A stretch of 64,000 nucleotides of DNA from Corynebacterium hylobatis (GCF_003955685.1 NZ_RXHJ01000017.1:1-64000); one strand, 5' to 3'. Shown: positions 44,850 to 55,165, counted from the stretch's first letter. Numbers and translations: made by a program. Notes: generated by a model not told the origin, from the letters alone.

Positions 44850-46133
44850 GTGACTTCGCCGACGACCCGAATTGAGAACCTGTGGGTTGCCCGTACCCCC
44901 CTGACTGATCCGCCGGCGGAGCTGCGCCGGACCCGCTTCGACCGGATCGGCCGGGCGGTCGCCTGGCCACTGGCCGTGGCGCTGGTCCTGCACCGGGTGT
45001 TCGTGCTGGCGTTGAACGGTTCAGTGACCGACGACTTCACCACCGTCTACGCCGCGGTGCGCCGCGCACTCGACGGCGTGCCAGTCTACAACGAGATCTA
45101 CCACCACGTGGACCCGCACTACCTGTACAACCCGGGGGCCACGCTGCTGCTGATGCCCCTGGGCTGGTTGAGCGACATCGATGCCGCCCGGACCGCCTTC
45201 ATCATCGCCAACGCGGCGGCCGTCATCGCCGCGCTTGCGCTGCTCACCCGGATGTTCGGCTGGTCCCTGCGAAGCTTCGTGTGGCCCGCGGCGGTCGCGT
45301 TCGCCTTCCTCACCGAATCAGTGCGCAACACGCTGATCTTCTCCAACATCAACGGGATGCTGCTGCTGGCCCTCGCCGGCTTCCTCGCGCTGCTGCTGTC
45401 GGGTCGGCGCTGGCGGGCCGGGCTGCTCATCGGGGTGGCGATCCTGATCAAACCGCAGTTCGCACCCCTGTTGTTCCTCCCGGCGGTGAAACTCGACTGG
45501 CGGACCGTCCTCGGGGGCCTCGCCGTCCCGGTCGTGTTCAACCTGGCGGCCTGGCCGGTGGTGCCCGGGGCAGGTGACTACCTCACCCGCCTGGTCCCCT
45601 ACCTCGGTGAGGTACGCGACTACGCCAACTCCTCGCTGGCCGGTGCGGCCGTCTACTTCGGCATGCCCGCCGCGCTGGAGACGGCCCTGTGGCTGCTGTT
45701 CGCCGTCATCGTCGCCGTGGGCGTCATCGTCCTGCTGCGCTGGCGCTACACCGACCCCCTGCTGTGGGCCACCACCACCACCGGGCTGCTGCTCGCCGGG
45801 GTGTTCTTCCTGTCCTCGCTGGGGCAGATGTACTACTCGATGATGCTCTTCCCGATGATGTTCACCGTCCTGCAGCGCACCAGCGTCTTCCACACCTGGC
45901 CGGCCTGGCTGGCGGCCTATCTCTTCCTCACCCCGGATTCCTTCCACTCGACCGCCGCCGTCGACCTGTCGCGGTGGATGGCCTTCTTCCACCCGACCAT
46001 CGGCTGGGCGTTGCTGCTCGTGGCGGTCACCACGAGCGCTCTGGTGTGGTGGCGGGAGGAATCGTTAGACTTAGGACATGACCGACTTCAAACTGATCAG
46101 CGACACCGAGTGGCGCCAGCGCCTGACGCCTGA
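44850..46133 (+). CDS. aftC: Arabinofuranosyltransferase AftC-like (GT87/GT-C membrane enzyme)
   Basis: A 427-residue membrane protein with about ten segments. The first external loop has the acidic motif SVTDDFTTVYAAV, where GT-C enzymes carry catalytic aspartates. A second region reads FSNINGMLLLALAGFLALLLS. The order ribD-like, this gene, msrB, hemQ, DUF3000, rnd and dxs equals that around M. tuberculosis aftC, whose product makes alpha-1,3 branches of arabinan from decaprenyl-phosphoarabinose. The start GTG 44850 is seven bases after TAGGGT (44837-44842), without ribosome site. It overlaps msrB by 56 bases. Confidence 0.82.
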   Translation: MTSPTTRIENLWVARTPLTDPPAELRRTRFDRIGRAVAWPLAVALVLHRVFVLALNGSVTDDFTTVYAAVRRALDGVPVYNEIYHHVDPHYLYNPGATLLLMPLGWLSDIDAARTAFIIANAAAVIAALALLTRMFGWSLRSFVWPAAVAFAFLTESVRNTLIFSNINGMLLLALAGFLALLLSGRRWRAGLLIGVAILIKPQFAPLLFLPAVKLDWRTVLGGLAVPVVFNLAAWPVVPGAGDYLTRLVPYLGEVRDYANSSLAGAAVYFGMPAALETALWLLFAVIVAVGVIVLLRWRYTDPLLWATTTTGLLLAGVFFLSSLGQMYYSMMLFPMMFTVLQRTSVFHTWPAWLAAYLFLTPDSFHSTAAVDLSRWMAFFHPTIGWALLLVAVTTSALVWWREESLDLGHDRLQTDQRHRVAPAPDA

Positions 46134-46485
46134 GGAATTCCACGTCCTGCGTCAGGCCGGCACCGAGCCGCCCCACGTCGGTGAGTACACCGACACCACC
46201 ACCGAGGGTGTCTACTCCTGCCGGGCCTGCGGTGCGGAACTGTTCCGCTCCGACGAGAAATTCGACGCCCGCTGCGGCTGGCCCTCCTTCTTCTCCCCCC
46301 TGGCCGGGGACCGCATCATCGAGCGCCGCGACATCTCCCACGGCATGGTCCGCGTGGAGGTGCTGTGCGCGAACTGCGAATCCCACCTGGGACACGTCTT
46401 CGAGGGTGAGGGCTACGACACCCCCACCGACCTGCGTTACTGCATCAACTCCATCTCCCTGACGCTGGAGCCGCAGGAGAAGTAG
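46078..46485 (+). CDS. msrB: Peptide-methionine (R)-S-oxide reductase MsrB
   Basis: A 135-residue enzyme. Zinc cysteines are Cys48/Cys51 (CRAC) and Cys97/Cys100 (CANC), the catalytic Cys122 is in RYCINS, and a recycling-type Cys66 is in ARCGWPSF. It repairs R-methionine sulfoxide in proteins using thioredoxin. The start lies inside the aftC 3' end, where AGGACATG acts as overlapping start context. It ends at a shared terminator facing hemQ. Confidence 0.96.
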   Translation: MTDFKLISDTEWRQRLTPEEFHVLRQAGTEPPHVGEYTDTTTEGVYSCRACGAELFRSDEKFDARCGWPSFFSPLAGDRIIERRDISHGMVRVEVLCANCESHLGHVFEGEGYDTPTDLRYCINSISLTLEPQEK

Positions 46486-46499
46486 GACAGCAACGCAAA

Positions 46500-46527
46500 G
46501 ACGCCCGCCTGGGTTCAGGCGGGCGTC
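46500..46527. terminator. Hairpin terminator between msrB and hemQ
   Basis: GACGCCCGCCTG (46500-46511) pairs perfectly with 46516-46527 around GGTT. It lies between converging stop codons; T-tracts are poor on both sides. Confidence 0.75.
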
Positions 46528-46540
46528 GACAAGCATTCTG

Positions 46541-47242
46541 CTAAGGCAGGATCCGGATGATCTCCCCGACGTCGGCGACGCGGCGGCCGGTGAAGAAGGG
46601 GGTCTCCTCACGCACGTGGAGGCGGGCCTCCGTGTAGCGCATCTTGTACATCAGGTCCACGATGCGGTCCAGGCTCGGCCCCTCGAAGGCGAGCATCCAC
46701 TCGTAGTCACCCAGGGCAAAGGCCGGCACCGTGTTGGCGCGGACATCCGGGTAATCGCGGGCAGCCTGGCCGTGCTCGGCGAGGATGCGACGACGCTCCT
46801 TGTCATCGAGCAGGTACCACTCGTAGGAACGGACGAAGGGGTAGACCGTGATCCAGGCCTCCGCTTCCTCACCCATGATGAAGGACGGCAGGTGCGAGCG
46901 GTTGAACTCGGCCGGACGGTGCAGGGAGGAACCGATCCAGGTGGACTCCAGCAGCTGGCCCAGCACCGTGGTGCGGCGGAAGCCCTGGTAGGCGGCCTGC
47001 AGATCCTCGAACTCCTCGGCGTGCCACCAGATCATCAGATCGGCCTCGGCGTTGATGCCGGAGACGTCGTAGATACCGCGGACCACGACCTTGCCCTCCC
47101 CCGCCAGCTTCTCGAAGAAGGCCGTGGCCTCGGAGATGATCTCATCACGCTCGGTGCCGAGCGCCCCCGGGATGGCGCGGAAGGTGACGAACTGGGAGTA
47201 GCGCTGAATGCTGTTGAGCTCGTCAAAATTCAGTTTGCTCAC
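46541..47242 (-). CDS. hemQ: Coproheme decarboxylase HemQ (chlorite dismutase family)
   Basis: A 233-residue enzyme for the last step of the coproporphyrin-dependent heme pathway of actinobacteria, converting coproheme to heme b with peroxide. Family blocks are [34 protein letters not shown] (with the redox-type tyrosine) and [20 protein letters not shown]. The GTG 47242 start has GGAAAGAGG five bases upstream. It is divergent from the DUF3000 gene. Confidence 0.93.
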   Translation of the reverse strand: MSKLNFDELNSIQRYSQFVTFRAIPGALGTERDEIISEATAFFEKLAGEGKVVVRGIYDVSGINAEADLMIWWHAEEFEDLQAAYQGFRRTTVLGQLLESTWIGSSLHRPAEFNRSHLPSFIMGEEAEAWITVYPFVRSYEWYLLDDKERRRILAEHGQAARDYPDVRANTVPAFALGDYEWMLAFEGPSLDRIVDLMYKMRYTEARLHVREETPFFTGRRVADVGEIIRILP

Positions 47243-47374
47243 GAAAACCTCTTTCCTGGTCGGGCCGTCGGAAACAGCGGCCTCATCCATCATAAGTTGT
47301 ATCCGCCCGCGGGAGGCAACCTCCCCGGCGGCGCGCCTCCACCGGCCTGCAGACACGCGTGGTTAATTGGAGTC

Positions 47375-47992
47375 GTGTTCACCCCAGACGCCTCCTCCAC
47401 CCCGACGCCTCTGAACCGCGCGAGTGACACCGGAAACGGAAACAGCACTCCGCCGGCATTCACGCAGGCCGTCGAGTCGATGCACGCGGCCCGGTTACGT
47501 CCCGAGATCACCCTGGGCACCATCCGTCCGCCGCAGCGTCTGGCACCGTTCAGCCACGCGATCGGCCTCGAGGTGGAACGTTCCATGGAGGAGGCCGCCG
47601 CCGAGGGGGATGCCTTCGGACGGCTCATCCTCCTGCACGACCCGGGTGCCGAGGAGACCTGGGAGGGGGCCATGCGTCTGGTGGCCTACATCCAGGCCGA
47701 CATGGAGCATGAGGTCGCATCCGATCCCCTGCTGCCCGATGTCGCCTGGCAGTGGCTGACCGAGGCCCTGGCCGGCACTGACGCCGACCACACCAACCTC
47801 GGCGGCACCGTCACCGCGACCGCCTCGGTCCGCTTCGGTGAGATCGGTGGCCCGCCGCGGGCCCACCAACTGGAGATGCGCGCCTCCTGGACCGCCTCCG
47901 ACCTGGATCTCGCCCCGCACGTCCTCGCCTTCTCCCGCGTCCTGGCGCATGTCGCCGGCCTTCCCCCGGAGGGCATCACCCGCCTGGGCTGA
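47375..47992 (+). CDS. DUF3000 family protein
   Basis: A 205-residue protein of an actinobacteria-specific family of unknown function. A variable N-terminus (about 30 residues) is followed by FTQAVESMHAARLRPEITLG, GAMRLVAYIQADMEHEVASD and the C-terminal LEMRASWTASDLDLAPHVLA. There is no signal peptide. It lies in the conserved hemQ-DUF3000-rnd-dxs order. The start GTG 47375 is preceded by TGGAG. Confidence 0.85.
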   Translation: MFTPDASSTPTPLNRASDTGNGNSTPPAFTQAVESMHAARLRPEITLGTIRPPQRLAPFSHAIGLEVERSMEEAAAEGDAFGRLILLHDPGAEETWEGAMRLVAYIQADMEHEVASDPLLPDVAWQWLTEALAGTDADHTNLGGTVTATASVRFGEIGGPPRAHQLEMRASWTASDLDLAPHVLAFSRVLAHVAGLPPEGITRLG

Positions 47993-48015
47993 AGAGTGGT
48001 TTAGGCTGGATGATC

Positions 48016-49212
48016 ATGGCGCACGTTCTCAGCACCCCCAACGACGGGATCCCCCGGGTCCTGGCCACCCCTGACGCTTTCCGCGAGGCCGCCGAGGCCC
48101 TCGCCGCGGGACAGGGCCCCCTGGCCATCGACACCGAACGCGCCTCCGGTTTCCGTTACGACGACCGCGCCTTCCTCGTCCAGGTCCGCCGCCGCGGCGT
48201 GGGCACCTTCCTCATCGACCCGGAGGGTAACCGGCCGGAATTCACCGCCGCCCTGGCGCCTGTCCTCAACCGGCAGGACTGGATCCTCCACGCCGCCGCC
48301 TCCGACCTGCCCTCCCTGGCCTGGCTCGGCCTCTACCCCGGCACCCTCTTCGACACCGAGCTCGCCGGGCGTCTGGCCGGTTTCGACCACGTCAACCTCG
48401 CCGCCATGACCGAGCTGCTTTTCGACGTCCGCCTCGCCAAAGGCCACGGTGCCGAGGACTGGTCCCAGCGCCCCCTGCCCGAGGACTGGCTCTCCTACGC
48501 CGCCCTCGACGTCGAACTGCTCCTCGAACTGGGCGACACCATGGCGGAGATCCTGGACAACCAGGGCAAACTCGACTGGGCGAGCCAGGAGTTCGAGTAC
48601 ATCCGCACCACCCACTCGGAGATCACCGGACCGGCGGACGCCACCTGGCGTTCCGTGCGCGGCATCTCCTCCCTCCACCGGCCGGAGCAGCTCGCGATCG
48701 CCAGGGAACTGTGGATGAGCCGGGAAGCCATCGCCGTAGAGGAGGACCGGGCCGTCTCCCGGATCCTGCCGAACAAGGTGCTCGTCGAGATCGCCCGCAC
48801 CGTCCCCCGCACCAACCGCGAACTCACCCAGGTCAAGGGCTTCCGCCGCTCTGCCAGCCGCTTCTGGATGGAGATCATCCAGCGCGCCCTGGACTCCGAC
48901 CCGCGCACCTGGCCGAAACGCGAACGCCCCACCCGCGGTCTGCCTTCCCGCCAGGCCTGGGCCAGCGAATACCCCGAATCCTTCGAACGCTACTCCACCG
49001 CCAGGGAGCTTCTCGACGACCTCTCCGCCGACCTGGCCATCCCCACCGAGAACATCCTTAAACCTTCGGTCCTGCGCACGGTGGTGTGGTCCGCCACCGC
49101 CGGCCGGGAGATCCGCTCTCCCCTGGAAGTGCCGGATGCGCTGCGCGCGCATCAGGCACGTTCGTGGCAGGTGGAGCTCACCTCCCCCATCCTCACGGAG
49201 ACCCTATTCTAA
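48016..49212 (+). CDS. rnd: Ribonuclease D family 3'-5' exonuclease
   Basis: A 398-residue exonuclease. DEDD motif I is LAIDTERASGFRY, motif II is WILHAAASDLPSLAWLG, and motif III is LSYAALDVELLLEL. An HRDC domain follows (REAIAVEEDRAVSRILPNKV). It trims tRNA and other RNA 3' ends. I prefer ATG 48016, eight bases after TAGGCT (leaderless); an ATG at 48010 in frame is too close to that element. Its last four bases overlap the end of the small gene on the other strand. Confidence 0.9.
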   Translation: MAHVLSTPNDGIPRVLATPDAFREAAEALAAGQGPLAIDTERASGFRYDDRAFLVQVRRRGVGTFLIDPEGNRPEFTAALAPVLNRQDWILHAAASDLPSLAWLGLYPGTLFDTELAGRLAGFDHVNLAAMTELLFDVRLAKGHGAEDWSQRPLPEDWLSYAALDVELLLELGDTMAEILDNQGKLDWASQEFEYIRTTHSEITGPADATWRSVRGISSLHRPEQLAIARELWMSREAIAVEEDRAVSRILPNKVLVEIARTVPRTNRELTQVKGFRRSASRFWMEIIQRALDSDPRTWPKRERPTRGLPSRQAWASEYPESFERYSTARELLDDLSADLAIPTENILKPSVLRTVVWSATAGREIRSPLEVPDALRAHQARSWQVELTSPILTETLF

Positions 49213-49442
49213 TTGTCCCGCCAGTAGTTGTTCGCCGCGGCGATGGTCGCGAACTCAATCGCGACGACATGGCCGGCCGCCACCAGCGAATCAGCGTCCG
49301 TGGCATAGCCTGCCCGCAGGACCTGCCGGACCGAGGCGTCAGGCTGGATTGCGCCGATTGTCTTCCGGGCGATGGCCAGCGCCAGCTCGCGGCCCTGCTC
49401 AGGTGTCTCGGTGATGAGGGAGTTATTCGGGACAAGCGTCAT
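49209..49442 (-). CDS. Small protein of unknown function (77 residues)
   Basis: I recognise no family. A perfect GGAGGT ribosome site lies four bases before the ATG at 49442, which sets the frame. The protein is hydrophilic at its start, with a helical middle (EQGRELALAIARKTIGAI) and a C-terminal VAAGHVVAIEFATIAAANNY. It has no signal peptide and no cysteine. It lies between rnd and dxs and converges with rnd. Confidence 0.65.
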   Translation of the reverse strand: MTLVPNNSLITETPEQGRELALAIARKTIGAIQPDASVRQVLRAGYATDADSLVAAGHVVAIEFATIAAANNYWRDN

Positions 49443-49605
49443 GGTGACCTCCGGAAATCAACGGTGTGGATGGCGGTGGCCGTCACCGACCACCGCCGGA
49501 CTGTAACCCGGATCATAGTCTGGGAGGTTGTGGTGTGTCCGGGATTCCGGTCTTGCTTGACCAGTTCGAGATCAGGGTTTCGAGAGGAAGGCCCCCAGGT
49601 CCCGT

Positions 49606-51513
49606 TTACGCCTCTTCCGTATCCTCCACGAGGCTCTCCAGCCAGCCGGTGACCGACCCCACCACGCCTTCGGCATCGAGGCCGACCTCAGCGAGCAGCT
49701 CGGAGCGGGAGGAGTGCATCGGGAAAGTGGAGGGGAAGCCGAGTCGGCGCACGGGGGTGTCCACCTCGGCCGCGGAGAAGGCCTCGGCGATCAGCGAGCC
49801 CACGCCGCCGCGGATCACTCCGTCCTCGAGGACGACGACCAGGTCGTGGTCAGCCGCCAGACCGATGAGCGAGGCGGCGACAGGAGCGATCCAGCGGGGG
49901 TCTACGACGGTGATGTTGAGGCCGAGGGCCTCGAGGCGGGGCGCCGCCTCCAGGGCGAGGTCGGCGAAGGAGCCGACGGCGATGAGGAGGACGTCGAGAA
50001 GCGAGGAGTCGGCGTCGGAGTAGTGGAGGATGTCCACGCCATCCTCCAGGCGCATGAGTTCCACATGCTCGGTGGGCAGGGCACCCTTGGGGTAGCGGAC
50101 GACGGTGGGGCCGTCCGTGATGTCGAGGGCCTCGTTGAACAGTTCGTGCAGCTGGGCGCCGTCACGCGGGGCGGCGATACGGATGCCGGGGACGATGCTG
50201 GTCAGAGCCATGTCCCAGACGCCGTTGTGGCTGGCGCCGTCCGGCCCGGTGACGCCGGAGCGGTCGAGGACGAAGGTGACGGGCAGATCCAGCAGCGCCA
50301 CGTCCATGAGCAGCTGGTCGAAGGCCCGGTTGAGGAAGGTGGAGTAGATCGCCACGACCGGGTGCATGCCCGCCAGGGCGAGACCGGCCGCCGAGGTGAC
50401 CGCATGCTGCTCGGCGATGCCCACGTCGAAGAAACGCCCGGGGAACTGCTCCGCGAAGGAGGCCAGTCCGGTGGGGCCTGCCATGGCGGCGGTGATGGCG
50501 ACGATGTCATCGCGTTCCTCGGCCGCAGACAGGATCGAGGAGGTGAACACGCTGGTCCAGTCAGGCTGGGACTTGGACAGAGCGGCACCGGTGAGGGGGT
50601 CGATGACACCGGTGGCGTGCATCTGGTCGGCGACGTCGTTGACCGCCGGGGCATAGCCGTGCCCCTTCTCGGTGACGGCGTGGACGATGATCGGGCCCTC
50701 GTAGTTCTTCGCGTAGGTCAGCGCGTGGAGCAGGGACTTCAGGTCGTGGCCCTCGACGGGGCCGACGTATTTCATGCCGAGCTCGGGGAACATCTCCGTG
50801 GGGATGACCTGCGACTTCACGCCTTCCTTGAAGGCGGCCAGCGCGTCGAAGGTGCGCTCCCCCACCCAGCCCATGGCCTTGAGCGTCTTCTTGCCGTGCT
50901 CCATGATCTCGTCGTAGGAGCGTTCCATGCGCAGGCGGGCGAGGTTGTCGGCGAAACCCCCGATGGTCGGCGAATAGGAGCGGCCGTTGTCGTTGACCAC
51001 GATGACCACGTTGCGGTCCTGGCCGGAGGCGATGTTGTTCAGGGCCTCCCAGCACATGCCACCGGTGAGCGCACCGTCACCGACCACGGCGACGACGGTG
51101 TTGTCTCTGCGGCCGGAGAGCTGCAGTCCCTTGGCCAGGCCGTCGGCGTAGGACAGGGCGGCGGAGGCGTGGGAGGATTCGGTCCAGTCGTGCTCGGATT
51201 CGCCGCGGGCGGTGTATCCGGAGATGCCGCCCTTCTGGCGCAGGGTGTCGAACTTGTCGGCGCGCCCGGTGAGGATCTTGTGCACGTAGCTCTGGTGCGA
51301 GGTGTCGAAGATGATCGGATCGTCGGGTGAGTCGAAGATCTGGTGCAGGGCGATGGTCAGTTCCACGACACCGAGGTTGGGGCCGAGGTGGCCGCCGGTG
51401 GCGGAGACCTTCTGCACGAGCAGCTGGCGGATCTCCTCGGCGAGTTCCTCGAGCTGTTCCACCTCGAGGGCCCTGAGGTCGGCGGGTGACGACAGTCCAC
51501 TGAGAATTCCCAT
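49606..51513 (-). CDS. dxs: 1-deoxy-D-xylulose-5-phosphate synthase
   Basis: A 635-residue thiamine-diphosphate enzyme opening the MEP isoprenoid pathway from pyruvate and glyceraldehyde 3-phosphate. The ThDP motif is in [20 protein letters not shown] through [13 protein letters not shown]. The pyrimidine-domain block [19 protein letters not shown] and [15 protein letters not shown] are typical. The start ATG 51513 is used; AAGGAGA lies about 13 bases upstream, somewhat far. Confidence 0.97.
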   Translation of the reverse strand: MGILSGLSSPADLRALEVEQLEELAEEIRQLLVQKVSATGGHLGPNLGVVELTIALHQIFDSPDDPIIFDTSHQSYVHKILTGRADKFDTLRQKGGISGYTARGESEHDWTESSHASAALSYADGLAKGLQLSGRRDNTVVAVVGDGALTGGMCWEALNNIASGQDRNVVIVVNDNGRSYSPTIGGFADNLARLRMERSYDEIMEHGKKTLKAMGWVGERTFDALAAFKEGVKSQVIPTEMFPELGMKYVGPVEGHDLKSLLHALTYAKNYEGPIIVHAVTEKGHGYAPAVNDVADQMHATGVIDPLTGAALSKSQPDWTSVFTSSILSAAEERDDIVAITAAMAGPTGLASFAEQFPGRFFDVGIAEQHAVTSAAGLALAGMHPVVAIYSTFLNRAFDQLLMDVALLDLPVTFVLDRSGVTGPDGASHNGVWDMALTSIVPGIRIAAPRDGAQLHELFNEALDITDGPTVVRYPKGALPTEHVELMRLEDGVDILHYSDADSSLLDVLLIAVGSFADLALEAAPRLEALGLNITVVDPRWIAPVAASLIGLAADHDLVVVLEDGVIRGGVGSLIAEAFSAAEVDTPVRRLGFPSTFPMHSSRSELLAEVGLDAEGVVGSVTGWLESLVEDTEEA

Positions 51514-51598
51514 TGTTGTCTGCGCGTCTCCTTCAACCTCGGTTCGAACGGTCCCGCTCATCTTACCTGCCTGCCCCCGTGCCTCTGATTCGACCGTG

Positions 51599-52816
51599 TC
51601 ACCCGCGGCTGAGTTCGCCGATAACCTCGAAATGGTGGGTGCCGGGGAAGGCGTTGACCACGGCCAGACGCTCAAGGCGGTAGCCGTTCTCCTCCCAGGC
51701 GGCGGCGTCGCGGGAGAAGGTCGCAGGGTCGCAGCCGACATGGACGACCCGTTCCGGCTGCTGCTTCGCGATGCCCGCGACCACCTCATCGCCCGCACCC
51801 GTGCGCGGCGGGTCCAGGACGACGACGCGCGGGGCGGGCAGCTGGTCCAGGGCCTTCTCGACGCGGTCGTTGTGCACCTCGAGGCCGTAAGGGGCCAGGG
51901 TGTCCTGGCTCAGGGCGGCGGCTGCCGGGGAGTAGTCCACCGAGTGGACCGTGGCGCCCTCGCCCAGGGAATCGGCCAGCGCGGGAACGAACAGCCCCAC
52001 CCCGCCGTAGAGGTCCCAGCCGGTCCGGTTCTCCGCCGGTGCCAGGTCAGCCAGCCAACGGCGGATCAGGCCGGTGTAGGCGTCGGGGGCCTGGACGTGG
52101 GCCTGCCAGAAGGCGGTGGCCGGGAAGTGGAAGGTGTGTCCGTCGGCCTGTTCGGTGACGGTGCCCGTGCCCTCGAGGACGTCGGTGACCTTCTCCACGC
52201 GGCGCCCGCGCGGGGCCCGGCGGGTCTCCACGACGTGGCGTGCACCGGTCGAGTCGAGGACGGCGACGACCTCCGCGCCCGGGGTGAAGGTGCGGGCGCC
52301 GGGGCCGACGAGGCCGTCAAGAAGCTCGGGTGCGACCTGGGTGCAGGGGATCAGGACCAGGTCGCGGGAGGCGTGCGCGCGGAAACCGGCGCGGCCCTGC
52401 TTATCGACACCCAGCCGCACCCGCGTGCGCCAACCGCGCACCGGCTGCAGTTCGATCAGTTCAGGCGTGGGGGCGTCCGCGACGCGGCCGAGACGGCTGA
52501 GCTGGCCCAGCAGGATCTCCGCCTTGATCCCCGTCTCCTGCGCCGGATCGAGGTCGCCGAAATCGCAGCAGCCGGCCCCCGCGGCGGCCGCCGGGCAGGT
52601 CTGCTCCACGCGCAGCGGACCGGCGGTGCTCACCTGCGTGAGCTCGGCACGGGCGAAACGCTTCTTCACCTGGGTGACGGTGGCCTCCACGACATCCCCC
52701 GGATAGGCGCCGCGGACGAAGACGACACGGCCGTCGAGCTCCCCGATGCCCTCCCCGCCATGGGCCATCCGGGTGATGGTCAGTTCCCGGGTCTGGTCCC
52801 GCTCGAGTTCGGTCAC
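51599..52816 (-). CDS. TRAM-domain class I SAM-dependent RNA uracil-5 methyltransferase (TrmA/RumA type)
   Basis: A 405-residue enzyme. The N-terminal TRAM domain (about residues 8-65, [20 protein letters not shown]) is followed by a cysteine-rich segment for a possible iron-sulfur cluster ([18 protein letters not shown]). The SAM-binding domain has [10 protein letters not shown], the substrate motif DPPRTGA, and the catalytic-type cysteine in [11 protein letters not shown]. It methylates uridine in rRNA or tRNA. GTG 52816 follows GGAG; it sits between dxs and DUF3710. Confidence 0.9.
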   Translation of the reverse strand: MTELERDQTRELTITRMAHGGEGIGELDGRVVFVRGAYPGDVVEATVTQVKKRFARAELTQVSTAGPLRVEQTCPAAAAGAGCCDFGDLDPAQETGIKAEILLGQLSRLGRVADAPTPELIELQPVRGWRTRVRLGVDKQGRAGFRAHASRDLVLIPCTQVAPELLDGLVGPGARTFTPGAEVVAVLDSTGARHVVETRRAPRGRRVEKVTDVLEGTGTVTEQADGHTFHFPATAFWQAHVQAPDAYTGLIRRWLADLAPAENRTGWDLYGGVGLFVPALADSLGEGATVHSVDYSPAAAALSQDTLAPYGLEVHNDRVEKALDQLPAPRVVVLDPPRTGAGDEVVAGIAKQQPERVVHVGCDPATFSRDAAAWEENGYRLERLAVVNAFPGTHHFEVIGELSRG

Positions 52817-52892
52817 GGTGGAGGCTCCTTGTGTTCTGGGATGTGAGGAAGTGACGATACCCGCCTGCGGCTGTCCAGCGGGAATCCGGGAC

Positions 52893-53705
52893 CTATTTCT
52901 CGGTGGTCTCCGGGCCCGAACCGTCCGCGAGATCACGCAGGGCCTGCGAGGTGTCGTCGATCGCCTGCGCCTCCTCAGGGCTGGCGGCCTCCGCCCGGCT
53001 GATGTTCTGCGCCCGCTGCTCCATGGCCTGCTGCACCTGGGACACCAGCTCCTTCGGCAGGACGACAGGCAGGGAATTGCCGGCGAGCACGGGGTTGTCG
53101 CCGCGGTAGACGAAGGTGCGGGCGGTGATCTCCCGGGCGATGTCACGCATGTCCCCGGCCTTGTCGTGCGGGGCGGTGGTGGTCATCCGCAGCATCCAGC
53201 GCGGACCCTCCACGCCGATGACCCGGATGATGCCGTTCTCACCCTGGCCGATGATCTCCGGACCCCAGGGACCCTGCTCGATATCGGTCTCCAGCCCGTC
53301 GCCGATCATGCCCTGGGTGATCTGCTCGGTCGACTCGGCCCACTGGCCGGCGGAGGTGGGGGCAGCGAAGGCCACCGGGGTGAGCCGGCCGAACTCGGTG
53401 ACGATGTGGATCATGCGGGGGCCGGTCTCCCCCATCTCCACCTGCACCTGGGAGTTTCGCGGCAGGGCGATGCGCATGGAACCCAGGTCGAGCACGCCCT
53501 GGGCAAAATCGGAGAAGTCGAAACCGGCGATGTCCACGGAATCGCCGTCGAAGGGACCGGTGTCACCGTTGACGGCATCGTGGCGGGACACCTCGACCGC
53601 CGCGGGCACCTCCGGGGGCGCGTCATTGTAGGTGGAGACCGGCTCGCCGTCCGGGGTCTCCGTCGGCTGGTCGTCCTTCTTCTTCCCGAATGGCCACAGT
53701 GCCAT
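52893..53705 (-). CDS. DUF3710 family protein
   Basis: A 270-residue protein of an actinobacterial family of unknown function. It begins ALWPFGKKKDD, then an acidic linker to about residue 60. The conserved part has DLGSMRIALPRNSQVQVEMG, VTEFGRLTPVAFAAPTS and GVEGPRWMLRMTTT. It has no membrane segment. AAGGAGA precedes the ATG 53705. It is downstream of dut in the same direction, as in other actinobacteria. Confidence 0.9.
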   Translation of the reverse strand: MALWPFGKKKDDQPTETPDGEPVSTYNDAPPEVPAAVEVSRHDAVNGDTGPFDGDSVDIAGFDFSDFAQGVLDLGSMRIALPRNSQVQVEMGETGPRMIHIVTEFGRLTPVAFAAPTSAGQWAESTEQITQGMIGDGLETDIEQGPWGPEIIGQGENGIIRVIGVEGPRWMLRMTTTAPHDKAGDMRDIAREITARTFVYRGDNPVLAGNSLPVVLPKELVSQVQQAMEQRAQNISRAEAASPEEAQAIDDTSQALRDLADGSGPETTEK

Positions 53706-53752
53706 GCCCTCATCGTCTCCTTCAGTCGTGTTTGGGCCCACTGTACCGGCGG

Positions 53753-54208
53753 TCAGGAGACGCCGGTGGAACCGTGGCCCCCTGCCCCACGGACGGTTTC
53801 ATCGAGTTCCTCGACCTCCTCGAAATCGACGAGCTCGACCCGCTGGATGACCAGCTGGGCGATGCGCATGCCACGGGTGATCTCGATCGGGCTGTGGGGG
53901 TCGAGGTTGATCAGGCAGACCTTGATCTCACCCCGGTAGTCGGCGTCGACGGTGCCGGGGGCGTTGACGATGCTCAGGCCCTGTTTCGCCGCCAGGCCGG
54001 AACGCGGATGGATGAGACCGACGGTCCCCAGCGGTAGGGCCAGGGCCACGCCGGTGCCGACGAGGCGACGCTCCCCCGGCGTGAGGGTGAGGTCCTCGGC
54101 GGAGCAGAGGTCGGCACCGGCGTCCCCGCGGTGGGCACGGTTGGGCAGGGGCAGGTCCTTGTCGAGGCGTTTGACGCGGACAGGGCTGAATTCACTCAAG
54201 TAGGTCAC
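53753..54208 (-). CDS. dut: dUTP diphosphatase
   Basis: A 151-residue trimeric dUTPase that removes dUTP and supplies dUMP. Motifs 1-5 are present, with [18 protein letters not shown], the [13 protein letters not shown] uracil loop, RIAQLVIQ and the C-terminal [13 protein letters not shown] 54208 is eight bases after TAGATT on the minus strand, so it is probably leaderless. It is divergent from the DUF3093 gene. Confidence 0.96.
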   Translation of the reverse strand: MTYLSEFSPVRVKRLDKDLPLPNRAHRGDAGADLCSAEDLTLTPGERRLVGTGVALALPLGTVGLIHPRSGLAAKQGLSIVNAPGTVDADYRGEIKVCLINLDPHSPIEITRGMRIAQLVIQRVELVDFEEVEELDETVRGAGGHGSTGVS

Positions 54209-54216
54209 GCCGTACA

Positions 54217-54237
54217 AATCTACCCATGCGATAGAGT
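54217..54237. promoter_or_regulatory. Back-to-back leaderless promoters of dut and DUF3093 gene
   Basis: TAGATT on the minus strand (54217-54222) lies eight bases before the dut GTG. TAGAGT on the plus strand (54232-54237) lies eight bases before the DUF3093 GTG. The two divergent leaderless promoters share a 37-base intergenic gap. Confidence 0.65.
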
Positions 54238-54245
54238 GTTCAATC

Positions 54246-54770
54246 GTGAGTGACACCGGTTCTGCTGATTCTGCCTCTTCCCCCCGCACGCTCTACCGCG
54301 AGCGGCAGTGGGTGCCGCTCTACTGGTGGTTCCTGGCGGCTTTCCTCGTTCTGCTGACCTCCATGCAGCTCTACCTCAACCGCGACATCGTGTGGCTCAT
54401 CGTTCCGCTGGTCGTGCTCTCCACGGCGGCGGTATGGGTGCTGCTGAGCTGGTCGTCGACGGTGCTGACCGTCGAGGAGGATCCGGACGGGACGCGCTGG
54501 CTGTCGGTGAAGTCGGCCAACCTGCCGCACACCGTGGTCTCCCGCTCCCTGGCGGTGCCCTCCACCGCGAAGCGGAACGCGATGGGCCGGCAGCTGGACC
54601 CGGCGGCCTTCGTCGTCTCGCACGGCTGGGTGCCGGAGATGGTGATGCTGGTGCTCGACGACCCGGCGGACCCCACCCCCTACTGGCTGGTGAGCACGCG
54701 CAACCCGGAGGCCCTCCTCGAGGCCTACCTCCCGGAGCAGGCGGAGACCGCCCTGTCGCGCTACCGGTAG
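54246..54770 (+). CDS. DUF3093 family membrane protein
   Basis: A 174-residue protein with two adjacent membrane segments near the N-terminus (about residues 25-45 and 48-68), [12 protein letters not shown] before them, then a cytosolic domain with the conserved [17 protein letters not shown] and [15 protein letters not shown]. Function unknown; it is conserved next to dut in Corynebacterium and Mycobacterium. Leaderless GTG start. Confidence 0.9.
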   Translation: MSDTGSADSASSPRTLYRERQWVPLYWWFLAAFLVLLTSMQLYLNRDIVWLIVPLVVLSTAAVWVLLSWSSTVLTVEEDPDGTRWLSVKSANLPHTVVSRSLAVPSTAKRNAMGRQLDPAAFVVSHGWVPEMVMLVLDDPADPTPYWLVSTRNPEALLEAYLPEQAETALSRYR

Positions 54771-54794
54771 CACGAGGAGCCAGAAAAAGAACAG

Positions 54795-54825
54795 ACCGCC
54801 CCCAGGAAATTCCTGAAGGGGCGGT
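54795..54825. terminator. Bidirectional hairpin between DUF3093 and DUF4193 genes
   Basis: ACCGCCCC (54795-54802) pairs with GGGGCGGT (54818-54825), with the inner palindrome CAGGAAATTCCTG. The minus-strand side is followed by CTGTTCTTTTTC. Confidence 0.8.
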
Positions 54826-54871
54826 TCTTCCTCTGTCGGCACCGGCCGTGGCCGGCTGAGTCCTAGGCGTC

Positions 54872-55165
54872 CTAGGCGCAGTCCAGGCAGATCTCGGAGC
54901 CGTCTGATTCGGTGTGGGACATGCGGTTGCGACGCTGCACCAGGAAGCACTCGGCGCAGGTGAACTCGTCCTCCCGCTTGGGTACGACGGTGACGTTGAG
55001 CTCCTCCCCCGACAGGTCGACTGCCGGGAGGTCGAAGGGTTCGACGATCTCGCCGTCGTCATCAAGACCCGGGTTCTGCCCCTCGGCGGCCTTGAGGCCC
55101 TCCAGGGAATCGGTTTCCAGCTCGTCCTCAGCCCGGCGGCGCGGGGCGTCGTAATCGGTGGCCAT
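54872..55165 (-). CDS. DUF4193 family small zinc-ribbon-like protein
   Basis: A 97-residue acidic protein with two CXXC pairs (FTCAECFLV and ICLDCA) that could bind zinc. The start MATDYDAPRRR and VVPKREDEFTCAEC are hallmarks of the actinobacterial DUF4193 family between dut and suhB. Function unknown. Upstream (55166-55270) there is a CACAATTGTG palindrome at 55242-55251 and no other gene. Confidence 0.88.
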   Translation of the reverse strand: MATDYDAPRRRAEDELETDSLEGLKAAEGQNPGLDDDGEIVEPFDLPAVDLSGEELNVTVVPKREDEFTCAECFLVQRRNRMSHTESDGSEICLDCA

